Below, in pieces: positions 10,401 through 22,400 of a stretch of 24,393 nt of DNA. The stretch's first letter is position 1, and the number at the start of each line of letters is the position of its first letter. The notes under the pieces are model-generated. The model made no database searches. It was not told the origin of the DNA and was given only the letters and a program-made list of their open reading frames with translations. The DNA comes from Acanthaster planci (taxonomy: Eukaryota > Echinodermata > Asteroidea > Valvatida > Acanthasteridae), in the NCBI RefSeq assembly GCF_001949145.1, contig NW_019091361.1:3706148-3730540 (forward strand), read 5' to 3'. The position numbers and the translations under genes are program-made.

Positions 10401-13400
10401 CACACTCCTCAAAACAAAATTGATTTTTGTTCAGCTTCTGCTTTCAGTTGCTGCATTTTTTGCTTTAGGTTTCTTTGTCCAATGGAAATGTACTTCTTGA
10501 CGGAAGGGAATTACGGTGTCCTCCACAGAGTTTGGAAATTGGAATTTACCTGTGCACCTTTCAAAGTTAAATTCTTGAGTCTTATTCGTACAGTCATACA
10601 AATCGAATAATATATGTAACTGACAAGCGATGGGTCATGCATATACAAATCCATTCATTACAATTGGAAATTTAGAATTAGAGTAATCTTTTTTTCATAT
10701 CTTTCATCGTAAACCGTGCGTGTTTAGTTCGACGACCCGTTGAAAGCGGGGGCTTTCGTTGGAAGTTTTTTGTGTTCTATTTTGGAACACTGGCCATGAG
10801 ATACGAACGAACACTTCAAGTTTGGTAAGGCGATGCCTTTTCGAGGGACTTGTTTGATTGGGTTGAAATAATTTTGGCCCCTTATACGTCATTTCTAGGT
10901 TTTATCTTTTATGCATGCACGTGCCTTTCAGAAATCCAGTGGATGCTTCATACATAGGCAATATATACGCATTTATATGTAATTTGGAGTGATATATAAT
11001 CTATATTATGTATATTATGTTATTGACTTCTTAAAAGACGAACCCGCTTGGATTGTGTTTGACTTCAAAATTATGAGTAGCCCCAATCATAATTTAACTT
11101 GAGAGTGATCATAAAAAATGGCATGCTTGAATAAAAATACTCGTTTGTTTTAATTTACAAGCACGAGTGATCGGGAGGTATCAGTCTGATGACACTGGAT
11201 AGTTTTGACCGAGAACCTAATGTTTATGGAAATAACATCTGTTCTGTGAACATCTGCTATGTATTGTCTGACATTGATGTATTAGCCCGTGAAGTGAAGA
11301 GTGCACCTTTCACTGCATTGTCACGAAAGTATGGAATTCCATATCTGCCGTCGTGCGTCGCCCGTCGTGCGTCGTCCGTCGTGCGTCGCCCGTCGTGCGT
11401 CGCCTGTGGTTTTTTTCACAATTGCGCAGTGGTATTTTTAACTTTGACCCTTGATCGTTTCACATGTACATGTCCTTGTTCGATCGATCCATCGTGCCTG
11501 ACTCTCATTTTAGCAATAGAACTAGAAGATGTACAGTACATGTATTCGTTTTTGCTGTTGCGCCAAACTCAAATTGAAAGTAGAAATAATATCCTGACAT
11601 CGGCTAAGTAACGTGTATATGAAATAATACCATTTTGGTTACATAAATAAATCAACAAATTAGACTTTTGTTAGGGTAGATTGTTTTCTCGATAACTTAG
11701 TTACTCCAGACGTAACTTTACTCGTTAACAGCCAGACTTTAGGTCTATAGCCTATGTGATATTTCTGTCTGTCCCTGCACGATATCCCACAGAACGGAAT
11801 GTAAATAATAAATTATTTACAATGTTTGATTCCCAATAGTTTTCATAAGAGACGAATTGATTCAACATTATTTTGAGGGCGGGTATACCTATGATGAAAT
11901 GNNNNNNNNNNNNNNNNNNNNNNNNNNNNNNNNNNNNNNNNNNNNNNNNNNNNNNNNNNNNNNNNNNNNNNNNNNNNNNNNNNNNNNNNNNNNNNNNNNN
12001 NNNNNNNNNNNNNNNNNNNNNNNNNNNNNNNNNNNNNNNNNNNNNNNNNNNGTATTTCTGTATTTCAAGGTGAAATTGAGAGGACAAGATGAAATATCTG
12101 TATCGGTTGGCAGATTTCTTCCTGGAATTTGATGAAAACAAGTCGGCACATTTTTACAGTATGCAAATTAGAATAACACTGTGGATAAGTTGGCTGGAAC
12201 ATTTTTGCTGAAAATGTTTTTCCCCCCAAAACACTTGAATGTTGAGTGTTGGTTGAATTCTCAGAGAGGCGATATTTTCTTGTCAAGGGGTAGGGGTAGT
12301 CTAGCATTATTGGAATTAATTATGTGACTAGTATATGCTTTGCAGGCGAGATTTGTACTTGCCTTATTCGGAAAAGAACTTTAGAAGTGAATGGAATCAT
12401 CACATTGTCATTTGTGAAACCCCGGCTTTCGCAGGTCCTATGCAACCCATTTGATGGGCGACGCACGACGTGCGACGCACGCCGGGCGACGCACGACGGA
12501 CGACGCACGACTGGTGACGCACGACGTCTGTGGTGGTGGTCCTTCGTACTCGAAGATGACGCCATCGTTTTGCAACTCGGTGAACCCGGAGATGACTGCA
12601 CAGACCAATGTCAGATGCGCAGAGTATAGAACAATGGGAGCACTGGAAGTCAGTCGTCGTCCTAGGCTGGCTGCCTCGCTTGTGGTGGCATTTATCTCTA
12701 GCTACGGTCAGGCGTTGTCGATGAGCCTTCTCAAACCTGGCGCTGGCCTTGCGCACGAGCGATCTCCAGAGAGATCTGTTGCTGGCATGGGACTCTAGGT
12801 CCTTTGGTTGTATATTGCACAGCAGGAGGTTGGATTTAACACAGTCCTTAAACCTCTTTTTGGCCTGCCCTGCTAACGTCTTCCACACACCAGTTCACCA
12901 TACATCCGGTGTCTGGGAATCCGGTGGTCCTCCATGCAAATAACGTGCCCCACCCATCTCAACTGGGCCTTGATGAGCACCGATTCTATGCTGTTAGAAT
13001 TCGCACGGTCGAGGACCTCCAGATTAGTCATGCGGTCTTGCCACTGGATGCCAAAGATGGAGCGAAGAGCACGCATGTGGAAGTTCTCCAGCTTCTTAAT
13101 GTGCCTGCGATATGGTGTCCAGGATTCGCATCCATAGAGGAGAGAGGGGAGAACCACGGCATTGTAAACTTTGAGTTTTGTCATTATTTGTATGTTGTGT
13201 TGGTTCAGGACTCTATTGCGGAGCCTCCCTAGCGCTTGACTTGCTTTACTGATGCGGGTGTCTATTTCCTTGTCGAGGGAGCCATCGTCTGACATGGTGC
13301 TGCCTAGATACTTGAAACTCTGGACATTGGAGAGCTGGGTGCCGTCGACGGTGATGGTTGGAGGAGGAGAGTCGTCGTTAGGAGCAGGCCGGTGGAGCAC

Positions 13401-16400
13401 TTTGGTCTTGCTGAGACTGATTGTCAGGCCAAACAACTTAGAGGTCTCTGAGAAGCGGTCCAGCATGAGCTGCAGGTCAGAGGCAGTGTGGGCCAACAGT
13501 GCGCAGTCATCGGAAAACAGTGCATCCTGAAAGAGGTCGTAGCGGCACCTGGTTTTGGCAGTGAAGCGACGGAGATTGAAAAGGGAACCATCCAGACGAC
13601 AACGGATGAAGACTCCCTTTTCCAGGTATCGGACGGCATGGGACAGCATTTGGGTAAAAAAGATGTTGAGCAGGACTGGCGCCAGAACGCAGCCCTCTTT
13701 TACACCATTGCTGATTGCAAACTCTTCAGTCACTTTGCCGCTGGTGAGGACTTGACCAGTCATGCCGTCATGGAAGAGCCGTATAATTTTGGTGAACTTC
13801 ATGGGACATCCAACGTGTTCGAGCACGGTCCAGAGGGCTTCTCTGTTGACCGTGTCGAACGCCTTGGTCAGGTCGATGAATACTAAGTAGAGTGGCTTAT
13901 TCTGTTCTAAACACTTTTCTTGCAGTCGTCTCACGGCAAATATCATGTTCACTGTGCTTCTGGCAGGTCTAAAGCCACACTGCGCATCAGGGAGAATTTG
14001 CTCGGAGACGATGACCAGTCTATTGAGGATGGCAATATGCAGAATGTTGTGAAAGGCCTCAAGTACATTGGGACCTGCTGCTTTGTAGATCTCTGCAGGT
14101 ATGTTGTCCTTCCCTGGCGCTCTTCCGGAGCTAGTCTGGTGGATTGCTTTCTTGATCTCGGCCATCGTAGGGGGAGAGTCGAGTTCCTCCATGACAGGCT
14201 TGTTTGGGATCAGGTGGAGCACGTCCTGGTCCACAGATGATGGTCTGTTGAGCAGGGTGCTGAAGTGTTCCTTGCAGCGTTCTTGGAGCCCCGCCTGATC
14301 CTTAATCAGGGTTGTGCCATCTGAGGACAGCAGTGGTGAACAACCCGAGGTCGAAGGGCAGTTCAGTCTGTACCTTCGCCTGGAGGGACTTAAACTTTGC
14401 TCTTTTTGCTATTGAGGTGGAATCGTTTTGCCACTCTGTGAAGGCGCTATTTTTGGCAGAGAGGATGGTTTTGATGTTTTCATCATTCTCATCGAACCAG
14501 TCTTGGTGAGTCCTTATTTTTGGACCAAGCACCTCCTTCGCCGTCTCAGTGATGATGGTCTTGAAGACTGACCATTTCCTGATGCCATCACTGTCAGAGG
14601 GAAGGCCCTCCTGAAGATTTTAGAGTGTTGGAACTTGGTGAAGTTACAGGAGGCTCTGATAGCCTTCGACTTATTTTTGTGTGGCGGTGGGATGTGCAAA
14701 TTCATGATGGCTCTTACCAGTCTGTGGTCCGTCCAGCATTCAGCACCTCTCATGGCACGGGTCACGCGGACGTCCCTGATGTCCCGTTGGCGTACAATCA
14801 CAAAATCTATCATGTGCCAATACTTTGACCTTGGTTGCATCCACGTGGTTTTGTATTTTCTGCCATCCTAAACAAGGTGTTGGTGATGCACAAACCATGT
14901 TCCGCACGTTTGCTGAGGAGGAGCAGACCATTGTCATTGACGTTGCCCACTCCATGGCGCCCGAGGACTCTCTCCCAGCTGCCATAGTCACTGCCCACTC
15001 GCGCATTAACATCCCCAAGAATGATGAGCTTTGTGGCTTTGGGGCTAATTTTGGTTGTCTCGTCGAGGAGCTGGTATAGCACATCTTTGGCGTTATCTGG
15101 ACTTGTGAGTGTGGGTGCGTAGACGGCAATCATAGTAAGATTCCTGTTCTTACTGAGGGGGATGCGAAGTTTAATGAGTCGTTCACTAATCCCAACTGGA
15201 AGTGCAGGAACATTCTTCAAAAGCGTCGACCTTATGGGGAACCTACTCCATGGATCCTGTCTTCAACTTGCGGTTTCCCTTTCCAAAAGAAGGTGTATCC
15301 ACCTACCTCTTCCTTCAGGGATCCCTCGTCAGCAAAGCGAGTCTTGCTGAGTGAAGCGATATCGACACGGTAGCGCTGGAGTTCCCTGGCTACTAGCGCT
15401 GATCTTCTCCCAGGTCTGCTTGTGTTGGCTCGGTTGAGGAGCGTTCTGACATTCCACGCTCCCATGATGAGTTTTCGTTTCATTTTATTTAATATGTTCT
15501 GACCGCTGACAGGATGAGACTGTCAACCGCGGTAAGCTGACCAGACTTTGGGAGGGCAAGGCATTTGTTCGGGGTACCTTTTCTAACCCCCTCCGTCATG
15601 CGAGGGTGGGCAGTACTACCCTAAAAAGGCTGCCCAGTCGCCCACAGTGCTGCTGAGCTCTCTTGGTTGCCCTCAAAGTTCAGGAGAAGAGCGACCACTC
15701 TCCATGGGCCGCCTGCGTGCGGGTTTGTGACGAGCAACTGCCAGTACTCACCAAACATCAGTTGCCTTCGCCAGTCGCCCATCGCCGCAGGACTTTGGAA
15801 GGGACGACGATCGATCAATCATATCAATCAATGAGTTGCATAACTGACCTGTGCGTGAATGTTTATAGTGGGAGAATTGTTGCACGGGGGTAATCCCACT
15901 CTCTCGGCCTGGTAAGCCTTAATCCAATGGCACGAGGAACCGTTACGATTGGAGACTGCCAGGCTGCAGTGGATGACCAGGACTCACTATGTGTCATATA
16001 TGGAGCGTCAAAAGTGGACAACCCCATTTTCTCATTTTCTGCTAGTAGATTTTCGGGATTTTGAACTTTGCGTATAGCATTTTCAAAAAGCACAATTTTC
16101 CACTAGCAAAAATTTGGATTTTACTTTAATCAACTCTCGTGGCGCGTCAAAAGTGGACAACTAAAAACCTTCAAATTCACACTAACAAATTTTATTTGAT
16201 GCTCCAAAAGAAGAAAACCCCATTTTCTCATTTTCTGCTGGTAGATTTTCGGGTTTTTGAAGTTGCACCACCCCTTTTCATAAAACCCAATTTTCTGCTA
16301 GCAGAAATTGGGATTTTACTTTGACGACGACGGGGTGGTCCAAAAGTGGACAAGTTGAAAACTGAAACGACCTCAGTGCCCCCTACGCTCAGAATGGAAC

Positions 16401-19400
16401 GGTCTTGGAAGATGGGCAGTCTACATTAACGGTAGAGGGTCAATGGTCCAACGAATGACGTCGCAGTTCGGACAAAAATGTGGAAGATTCCCATTGAGAA
16501 ACTTGCAAATACAAAAGGGGCCGTCCAAAGCCTGACAGCCTCTATGATATACTGCAAACTTACGACTTCCCAGCGCACCGTGTAATTAGAATGACGATGG
16601 CGGCTTGCCGTCAGGAATTTCCATTTTAAATAAATGAGCGCATGGTGATGTGTCCCCTAAACGATGGTAGCTGTAAGAAACCAGTGTATCCATGTCCAGT
16701 AGTATAATGAAATTTGTTGTGGAACGATAAAAGGTTGGAATTGAAAAAGTCATGTCAAGAGAAGAAGCTAAGTGCTGTTTAATCAAGTGAACCAAGATTT
16801 TCAAAAAGGGGAAAATAGAGAAAGTAAAATTGGAAACAATAAAATGGAACTTGAACTTGCTGAATTAATTTTGACATCCTACAAATTCCAAAACACGTAT
16901 TCAGCCGATAATTCCAATCACAAAAAGGATAGCCACGACGGAAACAAATCCTTCAGCCAGTACACCAGTCGGTCACTGATATGACACCAAAGATTTAATT
17001 TAATATTTATCGTTCAAATCTTTGTTCCAGTCATCAAATACAAGTGGGCAGTTATAGTAGAGGCCTGGGTCATTAATATGAAGAGATATTAACGCAATGA
17101 AAACACAATGGATGGTGGATTGTATAACATATCTCCTATCTGAAGATTTTGTTTTGTAGGAATAATTAAAAATGTAATTGGTTAACCCACAAAAAATTGA
17201 AAAGAAATTGAAAGATGAGTGACCAGACAAGAATTTCATTTGCGTTCAGAAATCTCAGGGATGTTGGGGTGCACGTTATTGGGCCATGAACATTGCTGAT
17301 TTTACACTGTTTTCAATGGGGCTTGAATTAGTGGACTGTACCCTATATATGTCTGTTGCCAATAGACCTTTATCACCCACGTGACTGGATTGCACTGAAT
17401 GTAAACAATACCACCACGTGTGGACCGTAGCGGCCACGGTGATCGCTTATATTCCTACGGGCAATTTCTACCACCTGCAAGCGCACTTGCGAACGCTGCA
17501 TGGTTGACAAATTTCTCTTGAATAAGTAGCTTACCATCACAACACATCGCGGTCCAGCACGATTGTGACATCGCAGGAAAATGGTCTATACTAGACTTTC
17601 TGACTGGATAAATCGCCCTCAAACCACGAAAAAACAACCCCAAAACAGAATTTTGGGAAACTATAAGCCGAGCGTTCCTTTATTTTATGTTGAATTGCAT
17701 GTTGAAATGCTTAATTGTTTTAATGGTTGAATTACTGTCAGATTACACAAATAAAGTCTGGTATTTCACATTTGCAAAACACCCACGAACTGGCGTAATG
17801 CGACCCACTGTCTAGTGCCTGACTTTGTTTTGTGTGTGGGTGTGTGTGTGTGTGTTTTTGCTCAACGCTCATTCCAGTACAAAACAGAGTAACCAATCTC
17901 TATGTTTAATCAGAATTGTAATGTGAACAATATGCAGCGTCACAATAAATAATCACAATGGAGCATGGGAGTTGTAATAATCATCAACGTTCGTTTGATG
18001 TTGATGATTCTTAAGTGTGTCACAGGTTTTCACTCTTGCTACAGTACGAATTATTACATCCATTTGGCCTCATGTTGCAATGTCGAGACAGGATAGGAGA
18101 CAGGACGAACGTTATCACCCGGGGGAATACTGAAATTTGAAAATAAAGTTACCCCTGAGGACGAGGTTGAATCGGGAACGTTAAAAATATTTCATTCGTC
18201 TGTTTATTTAATTACTGATTTCTTACCTCAAGGGATATCCTTAAACGTGGAGGTAGTGCTGTTGATGCGTCCATAACCAGCCTCCTCTGTGTGGGTGTGG
18301 TAAACGCTCACACCTCCGGTCTTGGAGGGGGCATGTTTATGCTCATATATCACAAGAGTACAGGCAAGGCAGATGCTCTGATGGCTCGGGAGAGGGCGCC
18401 TGCAGCAGCTACAGTAAATATGACAAAGGTGGATCGATATCTAGGTGAGTGCATAAGTGTCTTTTTTTCTAAACTTTGCAGTTGCGCTTAGTTTCCCCTT
18501 TAACTTTTGAAATCCGCTGATGGAGAGTCCCTGTGACATTTAATACGTAACAAGCAAGGGCGTGCACATAGATTGTCCGGCGTGTGCACGAATAGACGAC
18601 GCAGAACACTTGCTTTTAAGATCCAGCTTTTATTAATTGGCCTTCTAGGTACTCAAAAGTGAGGACAACATCCACCAAAAAAAGAGGGACTTCTTCCGAG
18701 ACAGTGAGGAATTCCAAGACAAATAATAAGCCCCTGGAGAGACAGAGAGATATGTGTGTTGTTTTTCAATTATGATAAACGTATTCACACGCAACAGCTA
18801 GGCAGCCCTTCAAATTAATCAGCACACCAGATGTTGGCAGTGCAGGTTTACACCCCAAACAAAATGAGCTATTACTTTGAACGTGACCTGCCAAAGCTAT
18901 ACATATGTCCAAGTGATACAACAGAAAAACACACCATGTACTTAATACATTAACGATTCGTAGCCTTCATGGATTAGTAATTTTAAACGTTCGCGAAAGT
19001 ATAATTGTATGAGCTGTGCTACAACGAGCATTGCCATTGCGACTGTAGCGGAAACCACACCATCGTGCTAATGAAAACAGTGAAGGTTACTCATGCACCA
19101 GGAACTAATGCAGTGTGTGTACTCACCTGCAACGCACATCGCATACTGTGAAAAATGGAGCTCGGTGAGCCGCAAAGATAACTGCTGGTCATAAAAGCTC
19201 AGGCGAGATAAGTCAGAGCAATACCACTCGTCAGTTGCTAACCATCTGAACTGGTATCTTCTCCCCCAGGCCTTGCAGGGGTGCTCTACGAAGAGAAAAC
19301 ACTTGCTGCTCATGAAACATATTTTTAGTGCACACAAAGCGTGCTTACAGGGAAAGTAGCGAATGTGATTGCACGGTCCAAGCTCATCACAGATTTTCCA

Positions 19401-22400
19401 CAGTACCAATGCCCTCACCACTGAACTACTATAAGGATGATGCGCACCCCAAAATCGGTGTCCACAACCTATTACTAATCACCAAGTAACTAAATAATAA
19501 ATTTATTTCAGTTTACTCTAACTGAACAGGAAATTATATGATTATCCTAATCATGGACTACATTTTGTTTACGCGGATGCTTACGGCTGTGGTGAGACCA
19601 GTCACCAATTCCTCAAATTAATGCTCTATTAGAGTAAAATTTAAAAAATTATAGTGATTCGTGCTTAATTTTTTTTAATATGTAAGTTCAATTAAGAACG
19701 ATTCATCGGTGTTCTCTTCAGTGCAATAAAATTTGGATTGTACATGTTTAGTTTTGGGTACCAGGAGAAAGTTACCTTTTGGTTGGGGCTCTTAAGTCGT
19801 TTTGCTCTCCGCAAACATTTGCCCTCGTGACATCCCTGGAACGTTAGAACTTTCATGGGCCTCAAAATTTCTGTGAAATTAAATAAAATCTTCTTGAATT
19901 GAAACCGCTTTACCCGTAAATCATGCGCAATAATTTTGTAATGCAAGTGCCACCCGCGTGTGAGAAGTTTTGTCGAGATATTATTGCTGCGATGCTGACG
20001 CTGGCCGAAACTAGTGAACAGGTACAATCATTTATCCTCGCATGATCGACGTTGCCGGCTGCGGACGCCGTGACGGATTCGCAATGACTTGAAATTCCCG
20101 TAGTGACATTTTTTAGAGTCTTAAAAAGAATGCTATGATAGGTGGCATGCTCAGGAAAACTGGAGAACATTTCATATTTTATTGTCCCTTTCTACCGACA
20201 ATGGCATAACTCTCGAAATCAGACAGAATTGCAAATTCAATTTTAGGTTACATGAAACGACAGGTAAATTATTCATATATTCATCTAGCAGAGCTAGAAC
20301 CAGCGTTGGATCACTGATCGTGATCGGGATCCGCGTAAAACAAACAGGCTTATCCACTTACGCGTGAGATGCTTTTTGAGCAATATCCCATGTATCCAAA
20401 ACGGTCCACGAGCATGAGATTCGCCAGTAGTCTTACACTAGAAACTATAAGTTAAAATTGAGATGGATGATGACTAGGAAGGGTGCGTTCCATTAGCTTC
20501 CTCGCGTAAACAGCGGATTTACAAACGTAGTAGCCACGAAGCGAGTCATCACGAACGTCACCCTCATGTTTTCGGCTGTTAGGTTTGTAGAAAATGTGAC
20601 ATCAGAGGCTGTTTGGCCTTTTTTCTTTTAAATCCTCTTTGTAAATACAAACATGCAGGCCAAGAGGATGATACTGGACCCTTTCTCCATGACTGGACCG
20701 TCCAAAAAGTCTGCATCAGGCCTCTTGTATTATGTCTTCGTTAGTCAGTTGGATTTGTTAAGAACAAGTTCCATTCCTGTTTAATGCATTTTCATCATTC
20801 ATATTTTGCATTGTTATGTTCCATTTTTGGCGCTGCAAAAATTTAGACCCGTTTATATTTTCAGTCATTATTTTCCTTCATCAAAGTTTCATTTCGCCTC
20901 ATTTGCGTCGCCATTTTCATGCCATTAAAATTCCGTTCCCGCTGCAATCTGTCTACCCTGAGCAGAAGCACCCCCTCATCAGTTGAAAAGGGCCATATGT
21001 TGGTCGGCAGCGTTCATGTTGTTGGTAGCAATGCAACCGTAAGGCGAACATTTTACGGTCATTTGTGAACCAGCGAAGTGCAGTTCCGACCAAAGGAGCC
21101 CCCGGTTGCTAGGAAAACTAAACTGCGCCCTCTCTTGATCCAGCTTGGGGCTCATACCAGCGCACCCCCCGGCCGGGTTTACGCTACCGGTGGTGGTGAA
21201 GTGGTGAGGCTTTCTGTAGACTTGAGAGAATCTTTATGATTTGCACGATTGTGGTTACATTGTCCATGTATGGTGGGGGTATTGTCGGTTGTGAGTTGCA
21301 CGATCGTGGTTAAAAGTCTGGCTGAGTTGAAGTGGTGGGAGAGGGGACGAGAAATGGACCGAAAGGCGTAGGCCTATCATGGTTTATCATAGTTTGGTTG
21401 AGGTTTGCCGAACCGTTATTTTAGACACATGAATTGATGTCGTAAGCTTTTAAATATGGATGGGTGTATTTCAACCCAGTGCCCCCGACTGCATAAAATT
21501 CTGTGGATTCATGTTACCACACTAAGAGCCTAGAGGGCCAATCAGCAACGGAACATTCTACGTGCGAAATAAAAGGCCCGTTGGTGCAATTTGGAACACA
21601 TCGGGCATCGCTGCCATATCATTGAAGCGACTTATACCACAGTGAGCTGAGGAAAGCTTCTGAAAACCATCAAACGGAAAAAGGATTATTTAACCCTTTG
21701 TAGCATGCAAGGTTTCATTTACGATTCAAAACTGTAAAAGGCTGGCTATTCCAAAACTTTCGACACGCTTGCAGATACAGCTGTGCCAGGTGAGTTAAGC
21801 GGTATGTGGGAAGCGCACCAGCGTTACGGCTGCCTACCGTGGAGAGAACTGTTTCAGCCCGTGATCCAGCTAGCAGAGGAGGGGTTCCCGGTCACCGAAC
21901 ATATAACAAGGGGATTCCGGTTCATTGACAAGAACAAGTACATTCCCGACTTGGCACGATATCCACATTACAAAGGGCTCATGTAAGTTTCTACAGTTTT
22001 AAATACAATGAATAACAGTCGATACCACAAAGGATGTTTTATAATGGCAAATGGAAAATTGAAAATACTTTTTTATTTAGTTTAGAGCAGCAAACGCCGA
22101 AAAAGACTGGGAGAGGACTGCTCATAATTTTGTTTCACAATCGTGAGTTTCTTGATCTTTTACGTGCAACTATTAGCGAAGGGGCTCTCAAAATAGTCGA
22201 ATAAATCTTTGCAACGCCTGCAGGTCCACGGGATCTTACAAGATCTTTATAATGGATACTTATAATTGATCTTTATAATGTAATTAAACAACTTTAAGAA
22301 TCAACAGTTTTGTGTTTTTCGACGATCATCTAAATGGAAAACATTATGAAAAACTCACTGCAAACTTATGAGTGATTCAAAAAATACCAATGAACATCGT

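Larger units (their letters stand above)
12527..15990 (-). mobile_element. near full-length, inactivated non-LTR retrotransposon (RTE-like, 'craniofacial development protein 2-like' group)
   Basis: On the minus strand, in order: a 5' non-coding region (about 15990-15484), an APE-type endonuclease (15483-14514), a connector, a reverse transcriptase (about 14350-12873), and a C-terminal region with a C2H2 finger ending near 12527. The protein text matches the widespread animal family whose fragments are annotated as craniofacial development protein 2-like and RNA-directed DNA polymerase from mobile element jockey. I place it near the RTE clade by its endonuclease-RT order and lack of ORF1, with moderate certainty. 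At least four frameshifts, two internal deletions and a lost catalytic Glu make it dead. The 5' end is approximate and no target-site duplication was found. It is antisense in the GGT intron. Confidence 0.88.

Noticed and set aside
11189-11611. Plus-strand ORF of 140 codons
   Set aside because: It runs through the 14-bp minisatellite; the Arg/Ser/Val-rich part is just the repeat translated.
11752-12149. ORFs spanning the N run
   Set aside because: Unknown bases in an assembly gap; nothing can be concluded.
12909-15350. Many plus-strand ORFs
   Set aside because: They are antisense shadows of the minus-strand LINE.
17455-17643. Minus-strand ORF with Cys-rich [11 protein letters not shown], considered as a first exon of a THAP-like protein
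   Set aside because: Only the first Cys spacing is loosely reminiscent; the rest of the zinc-binding motif is absent and no partner exon was found.
21120-21210. Possible short GGT exon after the pyrimidine-rich CTCTTGATCCAG
   Set aside because: In the phase required by the flanking exons it codes for a Pro/Arg/Trp-rich peptide unlike the family and does not leave in the right phase.
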